Shown here: positions 4,735-12,400 of the stretch, in pieces
Position numbering within the stretch: the stretch's first letter is position 1
Layout: every line of letters begins with the position of its first letter
From: a virus
IMG/VR virus record: IMGVR_UViG_3300034072_000675
Location: 1 to 25,991 of that record
Length of the DNA: 25,991 nt
Reading direction: 5' to 3' (one strand)
Position numbers and translations under genes: made by a program
Notes under the pieces: generated by a model
The model's input: only the letters and a program-made list of their open reading frames with translations
The model's database searches: none
What the model was told of the DNA's origin: nothing

Positions 4735-4938
4735 ATGAGTGTTTCTCAAGCGATTATAGTAGCCGGAGCATTAATAGCTGGGGCTATATTCTTTATTCCA
4801 GTACCTCGTTACTCTTTAATGGTATTACATACTGGAGGGGTATTAAAACTAGATACAACTACAGGTAAAACTTCAGTGTGTACCCCTTTAAGGTATGTAG
4901 ATGAGGGGTATTATTTCCAGTGTAATAAACCTAGGTAA
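4735..4938 (+). CDS. Small membrane protein, probable cargo gene (67 aa)
   Basis: This plus-strand gene is opposite to the phage operon. The 67-residue product has an N-terminal transmembrane helix (about residues 5-24, AIIVAGALIAGAIFFIPVP) and a polar remainder with Cys at about 49 and 63, ending QCNKPR. It would sit in the inner membrane with the tail in cytoplasm or periplasm. No family is recognised. Near-identical 24-bp repeats lie 36 bp before its start and exactly at its stop codon, as in an inserted cassette. Opposite orientation and flanking repeats suggest a lysogenic-conversion (moron) gene expressed independently of the lytic operon. The ribosome binding site is weak (ACGGGATAACC). 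Confidence 0.6.
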   Translation: MSVSQAIIVAGALIAGAIFFIPVPRYSLMVLHTGGVLKLDTTTGKTSVCTPLRYVDEGYYFQCNKPR

Positions 4939-4961
4939 CACCTTAGAGTAATTCTAAGCAA
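4938..4961. repeat. 24-bp direct repeat, right copy
   Basis: Second copy of the 4675-4698 repeat, starting at the last base of the 67-aa gene. It is followed by a short tandem ACACTTAAG (4962-4979) and a GGGGAA/TTCCCC hairpin (about 4981-5004) before the lipoprotein gene. Confidence 0.75.
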
Positions 4962-5064
4962 ACACTTAAGTAACACTTAAGGGGAAAACTTTAGTAGCTT
5001 CCCCGAAGGTGAGGGTTTATCCCCCATTATTGATGTAACTATATGACTACAAAAGGAAAAACAG

Positions 5065-5526
5065 GTGTATAAAACAATCAGTGTATTTGCAGTGTTACTG
5101 GTGGGGTGTGCCCAGGCAACATACAACACAATGAGAGAGACAAAGATACAGGAACCTAAGGTTGTAGCGCTGGATGCTCCCAGGGAACCATACACTATTG
5201 AGGTTGAGAAGCGGCTGAAGGCTGCTGGCTTCAAAGTCCTTAGGCTACCAACCCGCAAAGTAGTCAAGGAACAGACTTCAGACACACGTACAGAGATTTA
5301 CAAGGAGGCTGAAGCTCGGTATGTAGTGTACCTGGAGGCAGACGTGAGGGAGCGATGCTTCGCTGGTGGGTACAATTTCCGAAGCTTAACTGCTGAGCTG
5401 GTGGATGTGAAAACAAACGAGACTGTGTTCTCAATGAATGACAGTGGTTACTCTGAGAACTGCCCTCCTTTGTCTGGAAAGATTTACTCAAAGGCTGTAC
5501 AGGGCGTTCAAGCAGCTTGGTATTAA
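5065..5526 (+). CDS. Lipoprotein, probable lysogenic-conversion gene (153 aa)
   Basis: The GTG at 5065 follows AAAAGGAAAAACAG, a good ribosome binding site. The product starts with a short lipoprotein signal peptide, lipobox LVGC with C15, giving a mature 139-residue envelope lipoprotein. The mature part looks alpha/beta (EPYTIEVEKRLKAAGFKVL, then RYVVYLEADVRERC and the terminal SKAVQGVQAAW) and has three further Cys. Its look is that of a small chromosomal-type lipoprotein, not a virion protein, but I cannot name it. It runs against the late operon and ends about 100 bp from the terminase gene end, with an inverted repeat between. Alteration of the lysogen surface or superinfection immunity is a plausible role. 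Confidence 0.75.
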   Translation: MYKTISVFAVLLVGCAQATYNTMRETKIQEPKVVALDAPREPYTIEVEKRLKAAGFKVLRLPTRKVVKEQTSDTRTEIYKEAEARYVVYLEADVRERCFAGGYNFRSLTAELVDVKTNETVFSMNDSGYSENCPPLSGKIYSKAVQGVQAAWY

Positions 5527-5535
5527 CGAAAAAAT

Positions 5536-5612
5536 AGGGACACCTAGGCTACCACATCAACCACTATAAAATAATCGTTTATAGCGCGATTGCAGAAGCC
5601 TAAAGTGTCCCT
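5536..5612. repeat. Nested inverted repeat between convergent genes
   Basis: Outer arms AGGGACACCTAGGCT (5536-5550) and AGCCTAAAGTGTCCCT (5597-5612) pair with a small bulge. Inside is a perfect CTATAAA/TTTATAG hairpin (5564-5570, 5578-5584). It separates the plus-strand lipoprotein from the minus-strand large terminase. It may be a bidirectional terminator or part of the packaging or end-forming site, since T7 genomes end just after gene 19.5. Confidence 0.65.
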
Positions 5613-5624
5613 TAGGGTGTTACT

Positions 5625-7289
5625 TTACGTGTTCATCCAGTTTACGCTGGTGTTACTCATACCGAAGACAGTTTCAGTGAAAGCTTCAAGCTCAGCCATG
5701 AGCATCTGCTCCCTGTATTCGTCAAGTGTATTTGAGGTGTCCTTATCCATCTGGTCAACCCAATACTTCACAGCGATAGCCAGAGCGTCCAGACGGTCAT
5801 CTTTGACCAGGGAACCACGTTCCTTAGTGATACGGGTAAGCTGATAGAACAGTTGATACCTGTTGTCGTCAGTCTTAAGGTCTTCCTTAACCACGCTCTC
5901 AGAGAATACTAAGCGGTGTTGGTTCATGACTGGCTCCAAGGTGTCGATGATTCGACGTTCCTTCTGCCCTACTGATCTTTCCTCAATGACTGTACACGGA
6001 TACCCTACCTTCATAAGCCAGGGCGTGAAGAGTTTGGTGAACATACCGTCACCGAAGTTACTTTCGATCACGATAAGGTTAACCTTTTGTGTCTTCGCCA
6101 TCAGAGCTAAGGCTTTCAAGGTTTCATCCTCGTAGCCTCCCCTAAGCCCACCAGCAGCAGGACAGAAGAGCATACCGTTGAGCATCTTAACGACTGCGTA
6201 ACCTGTTTCATCAGCGCCTCGCCCGGAGGGGTCGATAGACATTACCGAGCCTTGGAACTCAAGGAACTCTTTAGATTGGAACATAGGCCGCTGGTAGCGA
6301 TCACCTATGAACCCTACGCTTGGTAGGTTAGGAATCGTGTACTCAGGCGTAGAGGCCCACGCTAGTTTTACTGGAGCTACGTCCCTATCAATGTCCGTGA
6401 GGATTAAGTCAGAGAGCTTCAGGGGGTATCTATCAGCGTCACTTAGGCTTGTGTCCATCATGAACTGCAAGGCAAACCCTGAGCGACCATAAGATGCCTC
6501 ACGTTCCATCAGGTCAATGTCAGTAAACCGCTTAGGGTCTACAGATTTACCTACAAGGCTTGGGTCTTTCTCCAGGCGATCAGTGATGAATGGTGCAAGT
6601 CTTCCTTGATACTTCTCAATCTGCGCTGGTGAGGGATACCGGGCTGTCCATACACGTACTGTGTACCCACGCTCAGGAAGCTGGTTGTAAATCGACATTT
6701 CAGACTGGGGTGTTCCCAGGAAGATGATTCGAGCGTTAGGCTTCGTGGACAGTAACGCTTCAAACTCCTTGATAGAAGTTGCAAGCTTGTCCCGCATCAT
6801 CTGTGTCAGGGAGTTATTTGGTACTTCAATGTCATCTGGAATGATGATGTCAGCACGGGAACCTGTAAGCTGCCCAGTGATACCTAAAGATTTAACTGAA
6901 GGTGCGTGTGAGGCTTTCGCCGGGCCTACATCAAAGGCCACCATAGAGTCACGCTGGTCATCCCTAGGCTTCAAGTGCTGAAGTTCAGGCATTTCTGCGA
7001 TCAGTCTCTTGGTAAACGCTGAGAAGTCATCCGCACGTCCCTTGGAGGCAGACACTACGAGAATCTTAAGCTGTGGGTCGTTAAGGAGTAACCAGCAGAC
7101 AAACGCTGAAGTTACCCAAGACTTACCCACACCCCGAAAAGCCTCGATAAGCTCCCGTTTAGTACCGTGTTGCAAGTGGTAAGCAATGTCGTACTGGACA
7201 GGTGTTGGGTCAGGAAGTCCTAGATGCTTCCAGACCAGGTACAGGAAATTTCTGAAGTCAGACTTTACTGGGTCTAGCGGTTCCGACAT
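5625..7289 (-). CDS. terL: Large terminase subunit, T7 gp19-like
   Basis: This 554-residue packaging motor resembles T7 gp19 (586 aa). The N-terminal ATPase has Walker A at residues 50-58 (AFRGVGKSW), Walker B at about 147-154 (DIIIPDDI) and the coupling motif LGTPQ at 191-195. The C-terminal RNase H-like nuclease has its acidic residues in SIDPSGRG (D353), VIESNFGDG (E409) and VKDDRLDALA (D498/D501). It pumps concatemeric DNA into the prohead through the portal and cuts it. Its start overlaps the HNH-like gene by 16 bp, and it is the last gene of the late operon. The next sequence downstream is a nested inverted repeat, where T7 has its concatemer junction. Confidence 0.96.
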   Translation of the reverse strand: MSEPLDPVKSDFRNFLYLVWKHLGLPDPTPVQYDIAYHLQHGTKRELIEAFRGVGKSWVTSAFVCWLLLNDPQLKILVVSASKGRADDFSAFTKRLIAEMPELQHLKPRDDQRDSMVAFDVGPAKASHAPSVKSLGITGQLTGSRADIIIPDDIEVPNNSLTQMMRDKLATSIKEFEALLSTKPNARIIFLGTPQSEMSIYNQLPERGYTVRVWTARYPSPAQIEKYQGRLAPFITDRLEKDPSLVGKSVDPKRFTDIDLMEREASYGRSGFALQFMMDTSLSDADRYPLKLSDLILTDIDRDVAPVKLAWASTPEYTIPNLPSVGFIGDRYQRPMFQSKEFLEFQGSVMSIDPSGRGADETGYAVVKMLNGMLFCPAAGGLRGGYEDETLKALALMAKTQKVNLIVIESNFGDGMFTKLFTPWLMKVGYPCTVIEERSVGQKERRIIDTLEPVMNQHRLVFSESVVKEDLKTDDNRYQLFYQLTRITKERGSLVKDDRLDALAIAVKYWVDQMDKDTSNTLDEYREQMLMAELEAFTETVFGMSNTSVNWMNT

Positions 7290-7588
7290 ACAGCCTCCGC
7301 TAGTGTTACTACGTCTTCGTGTGTTCCGTTACTCTTTGCTGCGTTGTACAACCACACCACAACCTGAGAGTTTTCTAAGGTGTAGCCTTTGGTTGGGTCT
7401 TTGCGATCAATTGAAGGAGAGAAGGCCCCTTGTGTACCGAAGCCCTTGCGACTGTACGGGTAGACCAACTTCAGGGGAAGGCCGGTAACTTCGCAGACAC
7501 CTCTTAGCAGCCGTTCTAGCACCCACTCTTTGGTGATTGTGGGGTCTTCTAGTTTTGCTCTTAATGTTCTTTTTCTAACACCACACAT
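7274..7588 (-). CDS. HNH-type endonuclease-like protein
   Basis: The 104 residues from the ATG at 7588 contain CEVTGLPLKL, then FSPSIDRKDPTKGYTLENSQ and VVWLYNAAKSN. This is the pattern of phage HNH proteins (C-x-x-TG, SIDR, GYT..N, N-A-K). The classical first His is not evident. The frame continues open upstream: it reads CDPEYNRKRYEEKRK and HRAGTLM, typical of the basic N-terminus of such proteins, back to an ATA at 7678 preceded by TAAGGATTAGCA. The real gene may thus be 134 residues with a non-standard start, or an ATG has mutated. It sits between the terminase subunits, where T7 has the Rz gene 18.5. HNH proteins near terminases are more usual in HK97-type cos phages, where they assist cutting. 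Confidence 0.7.
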   Translation of the reverse strand: MCGVRKRTLRAKLEDPTITKEWVLERLLRGVCEVTGLPLKLVYPYSRKGFGTQGAFSPSIDRKDPTKGYTLENSQVVVWLYNAAKSNGTHEDVVTLAEAVCRNR

Positions 7589-7694
7589 AAGAGTACCTGC
7601 GCGGTGGTTAGGGTTTGTTTTACGTTTTTCCTCGTATCGTTTCCGATTGTATTCGGGGTCACAACTGAGTTTAGTTATTGCTAATCCTTAGTGA

Positions 7695-7730
7695 AACAAA
7701 AAGGCCACCAGCGTTTCTGCTAAGTGGCCT
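7695..7730 (-). terminator. Rho-independent terminator after terS
   Basis: AGGCCAC (7724-7730 on the complement) pairs with GTGGCCT (7702-7708), with an additional inner AGC/GCT pairing. TTTTTGTTT follows on the minus strand. It lies between the small terminase gene and the HNH and large terminase genes, so it should lower transcription of the last two. Confidence 0.85.
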
Positions 7731-7779
7731 AGGAGGGATTTATTTGAAAGGTGTGATACTTTGTACTGGTTAGGCTGTT

Positions 7780-8064
7780 TTAATGAGCCATGTCGCCCTT
7801 ACCAGCAGCTTCCAGTTCTTCCTGTCCGAAGGGTAAACCGTGAGTGATCTTGTGGAGAGGACTACCGGGTACGTCTAAAGCTTGGATGTTGTTATCTTTA
7901 AGCAACTCTCTAGCTTCCTTGAGGTACGCTGGTGGGCAAGGTACTATGTGTACCTCCCCTTCCTTGTCGATCATCTTTACGCCTTCAGTGATAGCTTTGT
8001 GTAGTGCATCTGCCAGTGCATCTAAGAGGGCTGACAGTGCTTCCTTTTGAGACTTCTTAGCCAT
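7780..8064 (-). CDS. terS: Small terminase subunit, T7 gp18-like
   Basis: The 94-residue product resembles T7 gp18 (89 aa). It has an N-terminal helix (residues about 5-30, KEALSALLDALADALHKAI), a middle PCPPAYLKEARELLKDNNI, and a C-terminal SPLHKITHGLPFG motif that is typical of this family. It recognises phage DNA and stimulates the large subunit. Its ATG overlaps the holin stop by one base (TAATG), so translation is coupled. A strong terminator follows about 50 bp after its end. The placement between holin and large terminase matches T7. Confidence 0.88.
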   Translation of the reverse strand: MAKKSQKEALSALLDALADALHKAITEGVKMIDKEGEVHIVPCPPAYLKEARELLKDNNIQALDVPGSPLHKITHGLPFGQEELEAAGKGDMAH

Positions 8065-8342
8065 TAGGCAGTCCCTGTGATGCGTTGTACTACACGCTCC
8101 AGGGCGCTAGTACCCAAACTGGACAGAGCTGAAGCCACGCCTACCTGAGCATAGAAAGACAACTCAGGGATAAAGCTTAAGAGACCAGCAGCAGCCAGGG
8201 CGAGACCTCCTGAGACAATCGCACGGCCCACGATGATGCGGCCTATAAGTTTCTCGTTGGAGACCAATAGTTGTCCGAGGCCGACTACGGCCCCTACTCC
8301 CACCAATACACCTACGTGTTTGATGGCGTCAGTGTCTAACAT
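8064..8342 (-). CDS. Holin, P2 gpY-like (class with 2-3 membrane spans)
   Basis: The 92-residue product has hydrophobic segments at about 10-26, 36-56 and 63-82 joined by short polar stretches. It includes IGRIIVGRAIVSGG and ends ALERVVQRITG. This matches the layout of P2 gpY-type holins (phage_holin_2), which have GR-motif loops and a C-terminal Q-R/K tail. It should form the inner-membrane lesion that starts lysis. T7's holin 17.5 is a different, single-span protein of 67 aa, but occupies the same place between fibre and small terminase. No endolysin or spanin is visible nearby; T7's lysozyme (gene 3.5) lies in the middle region, which is outside this window. Confidence 0.82.
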   Translation of the reverse strand: MLDTDAIKHVGVLVGVGAVVGLGQLLVSNEKLIGRIIVGRAIVSGGLALAAAGLLSFIPELSFYAQVGVASALSSLGTSALERVVQRITGTA

Positions 8343-8370
8343 TTATTTCCTTATTAGAATTGATTTGTGA

Positions 8371-9399
8371 TTAAACCTTTACTTCAGTGACTCTCATGTA
8401 AGACACCATCGCACCACCGAAGCGTCTAGTACCCCCGACACCGTTCAGTGTCAAAGTACCAGCGGCACTTGCACCTACACGTAAGTAGAACGTAATGGGA
8501 GTCAGGGAGGTGACTGTCATTTCGTACCTAAGAGGTACTTGAGTTAAGGCAGCAGCAGCGACGGTTGTTCCTTCGGTAGCTACAGCATCAGGAGCAATAT
8601 CCTGGAATAAAGCAGCGGTGACTACTCCAGCCACCGAAGATGAGAGGTTTACTAGCACCTCGACGATGATCTTCGTACCAATCTCCGTAGGTGTAATTAC
8701 CCGCGTACTGGCAAGCCACCCTTCCGTGATTTGAGGGATTGTGTCGTCGAAAGGTATTAACACAGTACCTGTTGAAGATGTGGTAATCAGTCCTGGGAAG
8801 TCCTGGACGATCTTACGGATACCAGTGAGGGCTGAGCCATCAAGGACTGGTAGTTTGCCGCCAGGTTGAACAGCGACCACATCCCCCTCTACTGTGCCCA
8901 CATTTTGTGTAGCAGCAGTCCCTAAGCCTAAGGCTGTCCTTGCAGAGCCGGGGTTGATACTCCCAGTTCCCCCTGAGGACACTGGCAGGGGAAGCGTAAT
9001 AGAACTTGCAGACGCTCCGGCAGCATCCGCCGCTATTATCGCAGCGTCAACCAGTGCTTGGACTTGAGCTACAACAGTGTCGGCCATGATCTTGTCTATC
9101 GCTTCTTGAGTTAAGTACAAGAGCTGGTCGGAGTTTAAATTGAACAACGCCTCAGTCCCCATTGAGTCGTCCTGAAAGTCCACTAGACGAGCTGAAGGAT
9201 TAGAGTTACGCGCTAAACGGACTACCGCCCCCATACCGGGTGGTGTCGCAAATTCAATAACAGCGGGAGATTGGAACGTATAAGGAACCACGCTACCGTC
9301 TACTGTGACGTTTACATGTGACGGGTCAATATAGGGGAAAGTCACAGTGAATAACTTTGTGACACCATCCCCTGAATAGGTTTTTGTGGAGTAAGACAT
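8371..9399 (-). CDS. Tail fibre protein with T7 gp17-like N-terminus
   Basis: Residues 1-110 match the virion-anchoring domain of T7 gp17 (YSGDGVTKLFTVTFPYIDPSHV, DFQDDSMGTEALFNLNSDQL, then YLTQEAIDK). An Ala-rich helix follows (about 112-133), then an SSGGTGS...ARTALGLGTAA linker common in fibres, and a beta-rich C-terminal domain (about 190-342). At 342 residues it is shorter than T7 gp17 (553), so the receptor-binding part is small. A separate large tailspike is encoded at 19142-21034, so this protein may mainly anchor other fibres. An 11-bp hairpin precedes it. The quoted motifs are separated by other residues. Confidence 0.88.
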   Translation of the reverse strand: MSYSTKTYSGDGVTKLFTVTFPYIDPSHVNVTVDGSVVPYTFQSPAVIEFATPPGMGAVVRLARNSNPSARLVDFQDDSMGTEALFNLNSDQLLYLTQEAIDKIMADTVVAQVQALVDAAIIAADAAGASASSITLPLPVSSGGTGSINPGSARTALGLGTAATQNVGTVEGDVVAVQPGGKLPVLDGSALTGIRKIVQDFPGLITTSSTGTVLIPFDDTIPQITEGWLASTRVITPTEIGTKIIVEVLVNLSSSVAGVVTAALFQDIAPDAVATEGTTVAAAALTQVPLRYEMTVTSLTPITFYLRVGASAAGTLTLNGVGGTRRFGGAMVSYMRVTEVKV

Positions 9400-9422
9400 T
9401 TTTCCTTAATAGAAATGTGAAG

Positions 9423-9450
9423 AGTCCCCAAGGTGTTACCCTCAGGGACT
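9423..9450 (-). other. Hairpin upstream of the tail fibre gene
   Basis: AGTCCCTGAGG and CCTTGGGGACT form an 11-bp stem with two G-U pairs and a 6-nt loop on the minus strand. No T-run follows. It sits between the gp16-like gene and the fibre gene, where T7 has a promoter and a processing site. An RNase III-type site or weak terminator are options. Confidence 0.5.
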
Positions 9451-9463
9451 TAGGATAAAGCTG

Positions 9464-12400
9464 TTAGTCAGCTTCGGTGAGGATTGGGATTACAGGCGCA
9501 CCGGATAAAGCACGGCCACGGTTCTTAAGGTTCTCAAGATACTTAGCGTTCAACTCAGGGTATTCCTGGAGTAACTGCATCAGGGCTACCTTCTTAGCGG
9601 AAGCGTACAAGTGTTCAATGGTGGTTCTCTTGAGGCCATCGTAGCCTAGAGTGTCATCGGTCATATTCTTGTATGCGTCAGTCTGTACGAACTCAGTCAG
9701 GTAGTCTTTGAAACCTTTACCGCTAAACACCTTGGCCTCATTACCCGCCAGTGCCACGTAGCGGTCATACTGCTCATGGTTGAGGTCGATAGGCTGTGTA
9801 CCCTTACCACTGGCGATAGTCCTCGGTGGCAACTGCAAGTCAATGTTAAGTCTTGCAATCTCAGTAGCTGCCGGGTTATCACTTTCCTTGCTCGTGTAGA
9901 TTGGGGAAGCAATGTCAGGGCCTAAACCACCACCGTAAACTACAGGATCACCAAAGACGTTCCTGTGTGGCAGAAGTGTTTTACTGTAGCCAGGTACAGA
10001 GTTCTTCAAGGTGTCCATCAAGTCCCACACTTCACGTACTACAGGGTCATCATCACGTCTGATTGTACGGACGAGAGAGCTGAACGGAATGAAGGAGGCT
10101 GCTTGACGATCAAGGTAGCGACCAATAGGTTTACTGGTTCCTAAGCGTTGCGCTTCACCGATTGCAGTGAATAACTCGGATACGGAACTTAAGTAAGACT
10201 TGGACAGTAAGTTGTTAGACAGCGAAGTGATAAGAGCTGCTGCAACATCCTGACGTTTGTTCTCGTCGATGTTTCCGGTGATATTCTGGAAGTCTGCCGC
10301 TAAACCGAATATCATCCCGATAGGGTCTAAACGGTTATAGGCGTAGTAAGTGTCTCCGATTTTAACGGAGTACGCTTGCTTACCTGCCAGTTTCTCAGCA
10401 GCGGTGTTCTGCTCCATACCACCAACGATAGTGCCTTCAGCGGCTAACTGAGCGGCCATAACATAGAATGCACCCCCGATAGCTGTCTTAGCTATAGCGG
10501 TATCTCTACGCACACCCCCCGCCAGGAAGTCTTCCTTGATCTGGTTGTTGAGTACATTCAAGATTGGGGTACGTTCCCAGGTGTAGTTCATGATGTTTGC
10601 TGGAGTGCGGATAAATGGAAACACATACCGCGCCCCAGGAACTTTAGCCACTGCCGTTTGGATAGCACGACCACCCGCACCAAGCGTATTAGTGAAAGTA
10701 CCTCTACGGGCGGCTTCAAGCGCCCTGGCCGATAACTCGTCGCCAGCACCTAAAGGGTTACTACGGGAAGCCACCAGCTCGCCCACACGTTTAACGAAGG
10801 ATTCACCTTCAAGTCCTTCACCTTTAGCTTGTCGATAGGCTTGCGCCTTCAACTCGCCACGGTAGTGCATCGTCTTGAACACCTCGTCAGTGGTTGTCAG
10901 GACACGTCCAGGGGTACGTATAATTGCACCCAGCACGTCAGCGACAGTACCAGCCCACCCATTCAAGTCCATTCCTTCAGCGGAGATTGCAGGGGCTTGG
11001 AGGTCGAACTCTTTAGTACCGTGTAGGGCGTTGTCCAGGATTGGCGTATCGTTAACGAAGGCCTGGTATGCACCACCAAACTCCCCTTCAGCGGACTTAA
11101 GTGTATCTTTAGCACCACTGAAGTTGCCTGAAGCGGCTTCTCCTGCTGCTTGACGAAGAGACTTCAGTCCATCCCCAGTAATGGCGAATACGTCCTTAAG
11201 ACCTTCAACCATACCGAACAGTTGAGCCTGTACTTCACCTAAGCTTACACGGTCTGCGGCACCGCCTCTGAATATCTTACCTACAGCGGCTGCGGTTCCT
11301 CTCTCAGCGACAGTCAAGAGTCCTACCAAGGAGTTACCCATAGCGTTCACTACGTGTGTCGTAGGGCCGGACAGTACACTATTAACCCAGGCTTCATACA
11401 GGGCATCCTGAGTACGTGCCATAGCTGACAAGCGTGTCATTGCTGCGATCTTGGCCGGGTCTGTTTGCTCAGCCATCTTCTTAGCAAACTTCAGGTTAAC
11501 TTCACGCCCACCTAAGTTAGCCAGGAGGTCGTCCACTTCATTGAGTACCAAGTTACCAGCCTTAGCTTCGATACGCATTGCGCCTAAAGCACGGGCCACT
11601 TCTGTCTGTACGCCCTTCATCTGTGACTGGATGGAACTGTGAAGCATCACTTGCTTACGGAAAGCCAGCATAGCGATACTGTCACCTGTAGCAGCACTAG
11701 CGGCCATTTCAGCAGTCTTCTTAGCGGAAGCTGCCAGCAGGATACGGTTAGCTGTTACACGCGCTGCAAGGTTGCTGGTGTCACCGTAGAGAGTCTTAAG
11801 GTCTTCTGTACTTGTACCTAGGGTATCTGCCAGTTCCTGAATCTGCTCGAAGCTTTGAGTACCACCAGTGGCTTGAGTTGTTTCCTTCTCAAACACCTTA
11901 CTGGTTGCGTCCATCAGCTCCTGAATATCCTCAGGGGAGTCGATACGGTCAAAGTTAAAGTCGCTAGAGTCAACACTGTCAGCTAAGTCCTTCAGTGTCC
12001 CCTTCTTAGCAGCCTCAACAAACTGAGAGACTTTAGCAGGGGCAATCTTAGGGATAGGCTTACGTGTCCCTGGAGCAACTGAAGCGTACTTAGGGTCGGC
12101 TAACATCTGAGCCATAGGGTCAATACGGATTTCCTGTGTAGGTACATCCGTAGCTTTCATTGCGGCTGACTCTAGCGGTGTTTCGCTAACCTTGAACTCG
12201 TCAGGCAAAGCTTGCTGGATAGCATCGACGGTAGCAGCGTCACCCTCTAGGGTCACACCTGAAGGGGCATCCTGTACAGCCTCGTCAGCTACCTTAGGGG
12301 CTTGCTCTACAGGGACAGCTTCAGGATTCACTTCAGGGGTCTTAGGCTTCACGCCCTTGATCTCGTCGATCTGAGCTGCCAGGTCTGGAGCTTGTTGAGG

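Noticed and set aside
9423-9450. Strong hairpin before the tail fibre as a terminator
   Set aside because: No T-run follows on the transcribed strand, so it is listed only as a hairpin.
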